Source: Dinoroseobacter sp013215265
Lineage (GTDB): Bacteria > Pseudomonadota > Alphaproteobacteria > Rhodobacterales > Rhodobacteraceae
Reading direction: 5' to 3'
DNA length: 64,000 nucleotides
NCBI GenBank assembly: GCA_963691755.1
Contig: OY829366.1
Span: 1,054,001-1,118,000, forward strand
Part shown: positions 1 to 7,656 of the stretch, in pieces
Layout of the letters: each line of letters opens with the position of its first letter
Numbering within the stretch: position 1 is the stretch's first letter
Made by a program: the position numbers and the translations under genes
Notes under the pieces: model-generated
What the model saw: only the letters and a program-made list of their open reading frames with translations
Database searches by the model: none
What the model was told of the DNA's origin: nothing

Positions 1-809
1 AAGAACAGGGGGATCTTTATCAACAATACGACCAGTATGGCTATAATAAAGATGACCAACTTTTCAGAGTAGAAATTATTTTAAATGATCCGCCGGTTAA
101 TTTGAGATTAGGCATAGGCTCGGACCTTGACCGTTGGACTCAAAAAAACTACGGCATCGACGATGTCTTGGTTGCGAATGCCGTTGTCTGCTTTGCCCGC
201 GGTACGCTTATCAAAACCCCCGCCGGAGAGGTCAGGGTCGAAGATCTGACTGCTGGCGATAACGTCCTGACACTGGACAAGGGCGCCCAAAAAATCCGTT
301 GGATCGGCAGCACGCAACGTGACTCCATCGACCTTGCCGCCAACCCAAAGCTGCGTCCCGTGCGCATCAGGGCGGGTGCCCTGGGCGAGGGCTTGCCGAC
401 GCAGGATCTTCTGGTGTCGCGCCAGCACCGCTTTCTCGTGCGCTCTTCGATTGCACAGCGGATGTTTGAAATTTCCGAGGTTCTGTTGCCCGCGATCAAG
501 CTGATCGACCTGGAAGGCATTGATATCGCCGATGATGTCGACGCGGTCGAGTATTTCCATATCCTGTTCGATCGCCATGAAATCGTGTGTTCAAATGGTG
601 CTTGGTCCGAAAGCCTGTTCACTGGTCCCGAAGCGCTGAAAGCCGTACCATCAGCGAGCGCGCAGGAAATCAAAAAACTGTTTCCCGAGATCTGCGAGCC
701 CGATTACGAGCCCGTGCCTGCACGACACATCCCAGAGACGGGCAAACTGATGAGAAAATTCGTGGCGCGGCATAAGACAAACAATAAGCCGCTCTACACG
801 ATACACTGA
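1..809 (+). CDS. Hint-domain protein (5' end outside the window)
   Basis: The reading frame is open from the left edge of the window to the TGA at 807-809, so only the C-terminal part (about 268 residues) is visible. The core reads CFARGTLIKTPAGEVRVEDL followed by GDNVLTLD and a later RQHRFLV block, which is the Hint_2 (Hedgehog/intein) signature common in secreted Rhodobacterales proteins. In this family the Cys and His residues drive self-processing, and the N-terminal part usually carries calcium-binding or other surface modules, which cannot be seen here. An internal TTG at 102 could be mistaken for a start, but the frame continues upstream without a stop. The gene ends just before an IS6 remnant. 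Family is confident; the role of the whole protein is unknown. Confidence 0.8.
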   Translation, partial: EQGDLYQQYDQYGYNKDDQLFRVEIILNDPPVNLRLGIGSDLDRWTQKNYGIDDVLVANAVVCFARGTLIKTPAGEVRVEDLTAGDNVLTLDKGAQKIRWIGSTQRDSIDLAANPKLRPVRIRAGALGEGLPTQDLLVSRQHRFLVRSSIAQRMFEISEVLLPAIKLIDLEGIDIADDVDAVEYFHILFDRHEIVCSNGAWSESLFTGPEALKAVPSASAQEIKKLFPEICEPDYEPVPARHIPETGKLMRKFVARHKTNNKPLYTIH

Positions 810-824
810 TTACCGGCGCGGAAA

Positions 825-1590
825 GCTGCGTGCTGGCATGACACTGACCCGGCTTGAGCCGGGCAGGGCGGTTTCGTAGCGTTCAGGCATGACCAACCTG
901 ATCCATGTCGCTACTTTAAAACGAGCCGTGGGATCATCCGCCTGGCGGTAATGCTTTATGTCCGGTTTCCTCTGTCCCTTCGCAATGTTGAAGATTTGCT
1001 CCATGAACGGGGCATCGATGTCAGCCATCAAGCCATCAGGTATTGGTAGCATCGGTTCGGGCCGATGTTTGCTTCCGAGATCCGTAAGCGCCGGATCGTA
1101 GGCATGAAATCCAGTCGCTGGCGGGCCGTCGATCATGAAGGCGAAATCCTGGAAAGCTTCGTCGCAAAGTCACGTGATAAAAAGGCTGCGTTGAAATTCT
1201 TAAAGAAAGCAATGCGTAAGCCCGGCGGTCCCGACATGATCGTGACGGACGGGCTGGCATCGTATGGCGCGGCCCTGAAGGAGATGGGCGCTGCAGACAG
1301 ACAGGAAACGGGCCGCTGGCTGAACAACAGAGCAGAAAACTCACACCTGCAATTTCGAAGGCGAGAACGGGCAATGCTTCGGTTCAGACGGATACGAAGT
1401 TTGCAGAAATTCGCATCCGTCCACGCTTCAGCCTACAATCACTTTAATCAGTAACGCAGCCTTTCAACGAGACCAAATTTCAAGCTCAAACGCGCCGCTG
1501 CTCTTGCCGAGTGGCGTGGCCTCTGCGCGACATAAGGGGCAGCTTCACTGTCCTTACGGAGACTGGTTCGAATTAGTCTTGCAGCACCGC
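825..1590 (+). mobile_element. Degenerate IS6-family insertion sequence
   Basis: The body encodes a broken IS6-type DDE transposase (889-1535). Candidate terminal inverted repeats are GTGCTGGCATGAC at 830-842 and, read in reverse, GTGCTGCAAGAC at 1576-1587. They match imperfectly, so the ends are approximate. Total length near 760 bp fits the family (about 800 bp) minus an internal deletion. A CCCGGC-TTGA-GCCGGG hairpin lies inside the left end at 848-863. The element has no intact transposase and should be immobile. Confidence 0.6.
889..1535 (+). pseudogene. IS6-family transposase, multiply disrupted
   Basis: Conceptual translation across frames gives an IS6-type transposase: YVRFPLSLRNVEDLLHERGI, then GMKSSR, RAVDHEGEILESFV, IVTDGLASYGAA, NNRAENSHLQFRRRERAMLRF and a C-terminal KRAAALAEW. 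Four lesions are visible. (1) A frameshift lies between the ATG at 889 and residue RYF at about 909. (2) A TAG at 1047-1049 replaces an expected Trp codon. (3) An in-frame deletion between SSRW and RAVD (near 1120) removes about 20 residues that carry the first catalytic Asp. (4) A TAA at 1452-1454 cuts off the last residues. The second Asp (TDG) and the Glu (AEN) remain. The open frame 1065-1454 is therefore a remnant, not a gene. Confidence 0.85.
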
Positions 1591-1785
1591 CACCCAACCC
1601 AGTCCTTATCAGCAAACAGCCTTTCCACGTTTCCTACCGTTTTTTCAGGAGTGTTTAGCTATGGCACTTCCAACAGAGATGACCGTAGCGTCGTTATTTG
1701 GGCGATTTTCCGGCGCAAATTAACACGGAAATCTTTGCGCAAACAGGAAGGTGCAGATGCAGCGTTATGACTGCATTGCGTAAAA

Positions 1786-1801
1786 TAGTCCGAACGGACT
1801 A
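1786..1801. promoter_or_regulatory. Candidate TetR operator O1
   Basis: TAGTCCGAACGGACTA is an almost perfect 16-bp dyad. It matches the two palindromes around the tetR start (2950-2965 and 3009-3024) under the common pattern TAGwCCrAnyGGACkA. It lies directly upstream of a possible promoter (TTGACT at 1808-1813, 17-bp spacer, TATGTG at 1831-1836) for the membrane-protein gene at 1871. The rest of 1536-1785 shows no convincing gene. Confidence 0.6.
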
Positions 1802-1870
1802 AAAAACTTGACTGGTTTTAGCGCTGTCGCTATGTGCTCCTCCGAACTCATTCTCCCAGAAGGACACATC

Positions 1871-2458
1871 ATGCATATCAGTTGGGACTTGCCCGCCTTT
1901 CGACCTGGTTTCTGGGGGGTCATCGACAAATATATTGGCCCAGGTGCGACTACAGCCGAAAAGATTATCCAGTTATTTCTACCGTGTCTCTTTAGCGCTG
2001 GTGTCGTCGCCGTAGGTCTCTATTCCGGGTTTAATTGGTCCGGGGTGCAGTATGTGATCATTGCGCTGCTGGCCGGAGATATGGTCGGAGGTGTGGTTAC
2101 CAATGCCACTTCGGCTGCAAAACGGTGGTTCTTTCGCGAAGGCGAGGGTTTTTGGGAGCACATCACCTTCGTTGCGATCCATTTGTTCCAGATTGCCATA
2201 TTTAGCTGGGCGTTTCAGGGCTTTGACCCGATATGGATTGCCGGTGTCTATGGCCTCTTAGTGACATCCAGTGTCATTATTTTGATTTCACCGCTTTACA
2301 TGCAACGACCGGTTGCGGCCTCGCTCTATATGGTTGCGCTACTCTTATCGCTTTACGTTTTCGACACACCGGCGCACCTCGAGTGGTTTCTGCCAATCCT
2401 GTTCTATAAGCTCCTGATTAGCCATTTGCTGCGCGAGGAACCCTATCAGCCAGAGTAG
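1871..2458 (+). CDS. Conserved membrane protein, function unknown
   Basis: 195-residue protein from the ATG at 1871, preceded at good spacing by AGAAGGA (1858-1864). An upstream TTG at 1808 in the same frame lacks such a site. The sequence shows about five or six hydrophobic segments, for example LFLPCLFSAGVVAVGLYSGF and VQYVIIALLAGDMVGGVV, and a short charged C-terminus, so it should be an inner-membrane protein. No family with a known reaction is recognised. It converges on tetR, and the two 3' ends overlap by 13 bp. The TetR-like palindrome at 1786-1801 suggests that it belongs to the same small regulon as the membrane-protein genes at 3040 and 3526. Confidence 0.75.
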   Translation: MHISWDLPAFRPGFWGVIDKYIGPGATTAEKIIQLFLPCLFSAGVVAVGLYSGFNWSGVQYVIIALLAGDMVGGVVTNATSAAKRWFFREGEGFWEHITFVAIHLFQIAIFSWAFQGFDPIWIAGVYGLLVTSSVIILISPLYMQRPVAASLYMVALLLSLYVFDTPAHLEWFLPILFYKLLISHLLREEPYQPE

Positions 2459-2943
2459 GTGAGCAAGCGCTTGCCGGACATATAGTCCACTAACAAACCA
2501 CCAAATAGGCGGGCCATGACATCATCGGCCCGCTCTTCCCCAGATATCGCAACAAATACCTTGCGGTAGGATTGTATTGAAAGCTGCATGGCTTCATCTG
2601 CTGCAATCTCAGCCGGATTTTTGCCGCGTAGATAGTCAAACACCAGTGCCATCTCGGTACCGAAATCTTTCCGCATAAAATCCGTCAGTCGAGCGAGATT
2701 TTCTTCCTCGGATGCTTCGAGGTCGACAAACTCTGCGTCGAACCCCGCCATAACTTCCTTAGTACATGCAAGAAACAAGTCTTCCTTGGTAGGGAAGTAG
2801 TGATAGAGCGCGCTTTTTGACAGCCCCAGGTAGGCCGCGACTTTGCGCATGCTGGTGCCGGCATAGCCGTGATCTGAGAAATACTTGGTGGCTCGCTGCG
2901 CGAGGTCCTGACTGTGGGCTTTGTGATCAATAATCTTCGGCAT
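2446..2943 (-). CDS. TetR/AcrR-family transcriptional regulator
   Basis: 165 residues from the ATG at 2943 (MPKIIDHK). An upstream start at 2979 would put the operator inside the coding region and is less likely. The N-terminal helix-turn-helix is clear: GTSMRKVAAYLGLSKSALYHYFPTKEDLF at about residues 29-57, typical of TetR repressors. The C-terminal ligand domain is not diagnostic. Palindromes at 2950-2965, right before its start, and at 3009-3024, before the divergent gene, are likely its own operators, giving autorepression and control of the divergent pair. Its inducer is unknown; neighbouring membrane proteins suggest a lipophilic or membrane-related signal, which is inference. Confidence 0.85.
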   Translation of the reverse strand: MPKIIDHKAHSQDLAQRATKYFSDHGYAGTSMRKVAAYLGLSKSALYHYFPTKEDLFLACTKEVMAGFDAEFVDLEASEEENLARLTDFMRKDFGTEMALVFDYLRGKNPAEIAADEAMQLSIQSYRKVFVAISGEERADDVMARLFGGLLVDYMSGKRLLTYSG

Positions 2944-2949
2944 TTTTTT

Positions 2950-2965
2950 TCGTCCAATTGGTCTA
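2950..2965. promoter_or_regulatory. Candidate TetR operator O2
   Basis: On the minus strand this reads TAGACCAATTGGACGA, six bases upstream of the tetR ATG. It is a dyad that matches O1 and O3. Binding here would block tetR expression. Confidence 0.65.
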
Positions 2966-3008
2966 ATTACTATTGACATGGATAGATCGTGAGGTCCATA
3001 GGTTTAAA

Positions 3009-3024
3009 TAGACCAACTGGACGA
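3009..3024. promoter_or_regulatory. Candidate TetR operator O3
   Basis: TAGACCAACTGGACGA differs from O2 (read on its own strand) at a single position. It lies just before the Shine-Dalgarno sequence AGAGGTGG (3028-3035) of the divergent gene at 3040. TTGACA at 2973-2978 may be the -35 of that gene; the -10 is weak. Confidence 0.65.
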
Positions 3025-3039
3025 AAAAGAGGTGGCGTC

Positions 3040-3510
3040 ATGCCGGACCTGTTCCTTTCCGTAAAGCTGATCCACATCATGGCTATGATCGTCATGGTGG
3101 GTGCGACCATTATCAATGGCGTGATTCATTCTCATGCACGGGCTTCAACGCCGGTAGAGGCGGCTGCGTTGCTAAAGGTGGTGACACGCATCAACGCGGT
3201 CTTCATGGGACCATCGCTGCTGGCCATCCCGGCGTCTGGGATCTTGATGATGGTTTTGCTTGGCTATGACTGGCGGGCCGGCTGGCTGTTGTCCTCGATT
3301 ACGCTCACCCTGGCCTTGCTGGTAGCATTTGTGGTCGGCGACCGGGTCGAGCGGGATTTGCATGTCATCGCGTCCAATGCGTCAGCAGCGGCACAGCCCA
3401 GCCTGCCTGATCTTTATCAGACAACCTTTGCAAAGGCCGCGCCCATCGGCGGAGCAGCATTAATGATGAGCCTCATCACCCTGATCCTGATGATTTTCAA
3501 ACCATTCTGA
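3040..3510 (+). CDS. DUF2269-like integral membrane protein
   Basis: 156 residues from the ATG at 3040, with AGAGGTGG 5-12 bases upstream. A longer frame from 2989 would run through operator O3 and is rejected. Four membrane segments are visible: SVKLIHIMAMIVMVGATII, the stretch around LLAIPASGILMMVLLGY, LLSSITLTLALLVAFVVG, and a C-terminal MMSLITLILMIF. The KxxHI and VGxxxxN pattern at the N-terminus fits DUF2269, a family of unknown function. It is followed after 15 bp by the methyltransferase-like membrane protein at 3526, so the two probably form one operon controlled by the divergent TetR. Confidence 0.75.
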   Translation: MPDLFLSVKLIHIMAMIVMVGATIINGVIHSHARASTPVEAAALLKVVTRINAVFMGPSLLAIPASGILMMVLLGYDWRAGWLLSSITLTLALLVAFVVGDRVERDLHVIASNASAAAQPSLPDLYQTTFAKAAPIGGAALMMSLITLILMIFKPF

Positions 3511-3525
3511 ACGAAGGATAGAAAC

Positions 3526-4206
3526 ATGACCACCAAATACGGCGGCGTTGATCGTGCCCATGATCGATCGTTTGCACCGAAACTACTCTTTGCCTTGCTC
3601 CACGGAGCCATTGTATCGGTCTGCCTCTGGTTGGCATTCGGCGGTTTCACCTGGGCGGACCCTACCCGTGCCAAGGTGCTGGCAGGAGCAGCCGTTCTTT
3701 ACTTTTTGCGCCATCTTGTGACCCTGTTTGTGCTGCTGCAGCGAAAGGTAGAACTGTCGGAAGGGTTGGGCCTGACCGGCTTTATTGCCCTCTTTGAAAT
3801 CGGTTTCCTTCTTCTGGGTGCGGGTCTCCTTTCGGGCGAAGCCACCCCGTTTGGCCTATGGGACGTGCTGGGTGTCGCTTTGCTCTTGATTGGCTCATAT
3901 CTGAACACTGGGTCCGAGTTGCAGCGTTGGGCGTGGAAGAAGTTGCCTGGTTCAAAAGGGCGCCCTTACACCGGCGGGCTTTTCGCGTGGTCGATGCATA
4001 TCAACTACCTTGGCGACAGCATCCTGTTCACTGGCTGGGCTCTCTTGGCTGCCTCTTTATGGGCCTTCGCAATTCCAGCGCTGATGATCTTCTTGTTTAT
4101 CTACTACCATATCCCACCACTCGATGAATATCTGGCTGAGCGCTATGGTGAGGAGTTCAAGGCTTACGCGGCGAAAACAGCCAAGTTTGTGCCCTTTATC
4201 TATTGA
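3526..4206 (+). CDS. Isoprenylcysteine methyltransferase/DUF1295-like membrane protein
   Basis: 226 residues with about five or six membrane helices. The C-terminal third (TGGLFAWSMHINYLGD, then PPLDEYLAERYGEEF and FVPFIY) follows the pattern of the ICMT/phospholipid-methyltransferase and DUF1295 steroid-reductase-like superfamily, where this segment forms the cofactor site. The usual RHP or similar triad is replaced by SMHINYLGD, as in DUF1295-type proteins. Membership in the superfamily is good; whether it methylates, reduces or does something else is not known. It is co-directional with the DUF2269 gene 15 bp upstream and is probably co-regulated by the TetR protein. Confidence 0.7.
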   Translation: MTTKYGGVDRAHDRSFAPKLLFALLHGAIVSVCLWLAFGGFTWADPTRAKVLAGAAVLYFLRHLVTLFVLLQRKVELSEGLGLTGFIALFEIGFLLLGAGLLSGEATPFGLWDVLGVALLLIGSYLNTGSELQRWAWKKLPGSKGRPYTGGLFAWSMHINYLGDSILFTGWALLAASLWAFAIPALMIFLFIYYHIPPLDEYLAERYGEEFKAYAAKTAKFVPFIY

Positions 4207-4288
4207 GAGAAACCCTGCCGAGGCCGTCCTGAATGAAAGGCGAAAACCATGAGGCTGAGGGGAGTTTTGGTGCTCCAGACGATCCTAT

Positions 4289-4309
4289 AGACGCAGCAAA
4301 CCTGCGTCT
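4289..4309 (+). terminator. Hairpin after the tetR-linked operon
   Basis: AGACGCAG and CTGCGTCT form a perfect 8-bp stem with loop CAAAC, about 85 bp after the stop of the preceding gene. There is no T-tract on the plus strand, so it may be a Rho-dependent or processing hairpin. The remainder of 4207-4532 holds no supported gene. Confidence 0.35.
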
Positions 4310-4532
4310 TGGCGGCACGCAGTGACATCTGACCGATGCATGTTTTTGGAGGACGTTTTTCCTGCTCGCGTTCATCGCTGTAGTTTCTCAAATCAGCAAT
4401 TCGCGATCGGTGTAGTGGTACAGTTCTGGCTGTACCGGTGCATTTACGTAAAAACTTCCCAGTATCAGGTCGGTTTTGTGTCGTTGGACACTCGATCCTG
4501 CGTCGTTGGAACAAAAAAATAGCTCTTACCTA

Positions 4533-4563
4533 TTGAGCCTCCAGTGACTGGAAGCCTTATATT
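4533..4563 (+). promoter_or_regulatory. MerR-type (CueR) promoter and operator of copA
   Basis: TTGAGC (4533-4538) and TATATT (4558-4563) are separated by exactly 19 bp, the long spacer of MerR-family promoters. The spacer contains the dyad CTCCAG-TGA-CTGGAAG, close to the CueR/HmrR operator. The cueR gene at 7115 encodes the expected regulator. Transcription should start near 4570, which places the ATG at 4591, not the TTG at 4576, as the copA start. Confidence 0.8.
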
Positions 4564-4590
4564 AAAGGAATTCAGTTGGAAGGTTTCGGC

Positions 4591-7101
4591 ATGCGCCACA
4601 ACAGCCACACGCGTATCGGCATCCAAGGCATGTCTTGCGCGTCATGCGTCGGACGGGTCGAAAAAACTCTTTCGGGGCTGCCGGGTGTTGCGGATGTTTC
4701 GATAAACCTTGCGTCTGAGCAGGCACGATTGTCGGTCGATGCACCCGAGCGTTTGAAGGATGTGGTGCAGGCGCTCGACAAACTGGGATATCCGGTGCGC
4801 ACAACACGCGTCACCCTGAATATCGGATCGATGTCTTGTGCGTCTTGTGTCGGGCGGGTCGACAAGGCGCTCGCGGATGTCCCGGGTGTTCTGTCGGTCA
4901 CAGTGAACCTTGCGGCAGAAACTGCGGTGGTTGAGTATCTTGAAGGTGCGAATATGCCGACGGACTTGATGGTTGCCTCTGCCGCGATCGGTTACCCGGC
5001 GGAGGTTGCCGAAGCCAACGCCAGCCAGTCCCGCGTTGAACGCAAGGCCGAAGAAGCGGACGCCTTGCGTCGCAGTGTGATTCTGGCGGCTGCGTTGACC
5101 CTGCCTGTCTTCGTTCTGGAGATGGGATCGCATCTGATACCTGCGTTTCATATGGCCATCGCTGAGGTGATCGGGACCCAGACATCATGGGTTATCCAGT
5201 TCGTTCTTGCGACGATTGTTTTGTTTGGCCCTGGTCGGCATTTCTTCTCCAAGGGCATTCCCGCACTTCTCCGCGCTGCGCCGGATATGAACAGCCTCGT
5301 TGCCGTCGGAACGGGGGCGGCCTGGAGCTATTCGGTTATCGCCACCTTTCTGCCCGGTCTCCTGCCTGAAGGCGTTCGAGCAGTCTATTTCGAAGCGGCG
5401 GCGGTTATCGTGGTGCTCATTCTGATCGGACGCTGGCTTGAGGCAGCTGCCAAGGGGCGGACAGGTGCTGCGATCCAATCTCTATTGGGACTTCAGGTGC
5501 GCACTGCAATCGTTCTGCGCGACGAAGAGCCCGTCGAAGTCGACGTCGACGTACTCAAGCGTGGCGATACGATCCTTGTGCGTCCGGGCGAACGCATTCC
5601 GGTCGATGGAGAGGTCGTTGAGGGATCAAGCCATGTCGACGAAAGCATGATCACCGGCGAACCTATACCTGTTTCCAAAGCCGTTGGGGCCTTGGTCACT
5701 GGGGGTACAGTGAACGGCACGGGCAGCTTGACCTTTCGGGCATCTCGCGTTGGTGCGGATACCGCACTCGCGCAAATCATCCGCATGGTCGAAGAAGCGC
5801 AGGGCGCCAAGCTGCCTATTCAGGGTCTCGTGGATCGGGTCACCTTATGGTTCGTGCCTGCTGTCATGGCGTTGGCAATAATGACGGTGTTGGTCTGGTT
5901 TGTGGTAGGCCCGGACCCCGCACTGACCTTCGCGCTTGTTGCAGGTGTATCGGTTCTGATCATAGCGTGCCCATGCGCGATGGGTCTGGCGACGCCAACG
6001 TCGATCATGGTCGGAACAGGCCGGGCAGCCGAAATAGGTGTCCTGTTCCGAAAAGGGGATGCTCTTCAGGAACTCTCGAACGTTGATGTCATAGCGCTGG
6101 ACAAGACCGGGACAGTGACCGAGGGCAGACCGGGTCTGACGGATGTGATTGTCGCCGATGGCTTTGAACGCGATGTCGTTCTCGCTCTGATTGCCGCGGT
6201 TGAGGCGCAGTCAGAGCACACTATCGCTGAAGCCATCACGCTTGGTGCGCGCAGTGAGGGCATCGCGGTGCCGTTGGCCTCTGGCTTTCGGTCTGTCACC
6301 GGCTACGGGGTTACGGCGATGGTCGAAGGGCAGGAGGTCATGGTCGGCGCAGACCGCTACATGATCGGCGAGAATGTCGACATCGGCGCTCTTGTCGATA
6401 CCGAAAAAGATCTGGCCGGACGTGGCCGTACTGCACTTTTTGCCGCTATTGATGGCCGTTTGGCTGCGGTGATTGCGGTCGCCGATCCGGTGAAATCTGC
6501 AAGCCGAGCAGCTATCTCTGCGTTGCATGATAGGGGCTTTCAGGTTGCCATGATCACAGGCGACAAGCAGGAAACGGCCGAGGCCATCGCGCGCGAAACC
6601 GGGATAGACCATGTGATCGCCGGGGTCTTGCCAGACGGAAAGGTCGCGGCGCTTGATGATCTAAGGGCAGGGGGACGCAAGATCGCTTTCGTGGGCGATG
6701 GGATCAATGATGCGCCAGCACTGGCGCATGCCGATGTTGGTCTTGCGATCGGCACCGGTACCGATGTCGCGATCGAGTCTGCTGATGTGGTTCTCATGTC
6801 AGGTGATCTGCGCGGTGTCGTGAATGCTGTTGAAGTGTCCAAGCGGACTATGGCGAATATCCGGCAAAATCTCGTTTGGGCGTTTGGATACAACGTGGCG
6901 CTGATCCCGGTGGCTGCAGGCGTTCTTTATCCCGCATTCGGACTGTTGCTTTCGCCGGTCTTTGCGGCAGGTGCCATGGCGTTGTCATCTGTATCGGTTC
7001 TGACCAATGCGTTGCGCCTCCGCCGCATCGCGCCTGCAATTCATGAACGGCCTTTGGACAATAGATCCGTCCCGAAGGCTCAGACCCAACCGGCGGAGTA
7101 G
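4591..7101 (+). CDS. copA: Cu(+)-exporting P1B-type ATPase
   Basis: 836 residues; pumps Cu(I) or Ag(I) out of the cytoplasm at the cost of ATP. Two N-terminal heavy-metal domains each carry GMSCASC or SMSCASC (CxxC). Eight membrane helices follow, with the transport motif IACPCAMGLATP (CPC), the phosphorylation site DKTGT, the ITGD hinge and GDGINDAPAL. The ATG at 4591 has GGAAGG seven bases upstream; a TTG at 4576 would sit almost on the predicted transcript start and so lack a ribosome site. The 19-bp-spacer promoter upstream and cueR immediately downstream indicate copper-induced expression. Length and motifs are normal for the family. Confidence 0.95.
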   Translation: MRHNSHTRIGIQGMSCASCVGRVEKTLSGLPGVADVSINLASEQARLSVDAPERLKDVVQALDKLGYPVRTTRVTLNIGSMSCASCVGRVDKALADVPGVLSVTVNLAAETAVVEYLEGANMPTDLMVASAAIGYPAEVAEANASQSRVERKAEEADALRRSVILAAALTLPVFVLEMGSHLIPAFHMAIAEVIGTQTSWVIQFVLATIVLFGPGRHFFSKGIPALLRAAPDMNSLVAVGTGAAWSYSVIATFLPGLLPEGVRAVYFEAAAVIVVLILIGRWLEAAAKGRTGAAIQSLLGLQVRTAIVLRDEEPVEVDVDVLKRGDTILVRPGERIPVDGEVVEGSSHVDESMITGEPIPVSKAVGALVTGGTVNGTGSLTFRASRVGADTALAQIIRMVEEAQGAKLPIQGLVDRVTLWFVPAVMALAIMTVLVWFVVGPDPALTFALVAGVSVLIIACPCAMGLATPTSIMVGTGRAAEIGVLFRKGDALQELSNVDVIALDKTGTVTEGRPGLTDVIVADGFERDVVLALIAAVEAQSEHTIAEAITLGARSEGIAVPLASGFRSVTGYGVTAMVEGQEVMVGADRYMIGENVDIGALVDTEKDLAGRGRTALFAAIDGRLAAVIAVADPVKSASRAAISALHDRGFQVAMITGDKQETAEAIARETGIDHVIAGVLPDGKVAALDDLRAGGRKIAFVGDGINDAPALAHADVGLAIGTGTDVAIESADVVLMSGDLRGVVNAVEVSKRTMANIRQNLVWAFGYNVALIPVAAGVLYPAFGLLLSPVFAAGAMALSSVSVLTNALRLRRIAPAIHERPLDNRSVPKAQTQPAE

Positions 7102-7114
7102 GAGCCTGATATCC

Positions 7115-7522
7115 ATGAACATAGGAGAAGTCGCAGAACGCTCTGGCATCCCGCCAAAGACTATCCGTTACTATGAGGAAATCGATCTGGTGCGTCCTCA
7201 ACGCAGTGGCAACGGATATCGGGACTTTCGCGAAACTGATCTGCACAAACTGGCGTTCCTTGGTCGCGCTCGTGCGCTTGGGTTTTCCATCAAGGACTGC
7301 CGAATTCTTCTGGGCCTCTATGAGGATGAAAGCCGGGAAAGTGCTCAGGTCAAAGCGGTGGCTGAAGAACACCTGACCGCGATTGATGACAAGATTGCGC
7401 AGCTTCAGTCGATGCGCGAGACACTCTCGCATCTGGTCAGGTCATGCCATGGTGACGATCGCCCCGATTGTCCGATCCTCAGTGATTTGGCCGGTAAAGC
7501 TGACTTGCCTGAGGGTGGGTGA
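7115..7522 (+). CDS. cueR: Copper-responsive MerR-family regulator
   Basis: 135 residues from the ATG at 7115, preceded by TAGGAGCC. The N-terminal winged helix begins MNIGEVAERSGIPPKTIRYYEE, the MerR signature. A dimerisation helix follows, and near the C-terminus the metal loop CHGDDRPDC provides the two cysteines that bind monovalent copper in CueR/HmrR proteins. It lies 13 bp after copA in the same direction, so it is probably co-transcribed and activates its own operon through the promoter at 4533-4563. The two-Cys CueR-like loop argues against zinc or mercury specificity. Confidence 0.92.
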   Translation: MNIGEVAERSGIPPKTIRYYEEIDLVRPQRSGNGYRDFRETDLHKLAFLGRARALGFSIKDCRILLGLYEDESRESAQVKAVAEEHLTAIDDKIAQLQSMRETLSHLVRSCHGDDRPDCPILSDLAGKADLPEGG

Positions 7523-7656
7523 AATGAAGGTGGTAAAGTTGACTGACGTTAAAAACGGGATGTCAGAGTACCCATCAGACTGAAAAAATGGCTGGCGACG
7601 GCAGAAAATACGAGCCAACAGAATTTGCGGCGGTATCCGTGAAATGCGGAGACCAG

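Noticed and set aside
810..1136. Minus-strand frame beginning MIDGPPATGF
   Set aside because: It is the antisense of the IS6 transposase remnant; the plus strand reads the family sequence LLHERGIDVSH.
1504..1770. 88-codon plus-strand frame
   Set aside because: It starts within the transposase remnant, crosses the probable IS end, and has no ribosome site or family resemblance.
4200..4522. Open frames on both strands upstream of copA
   Set aside because: They lack ribosome sites and overlap the hairpin and copper promoter; no family recognised.
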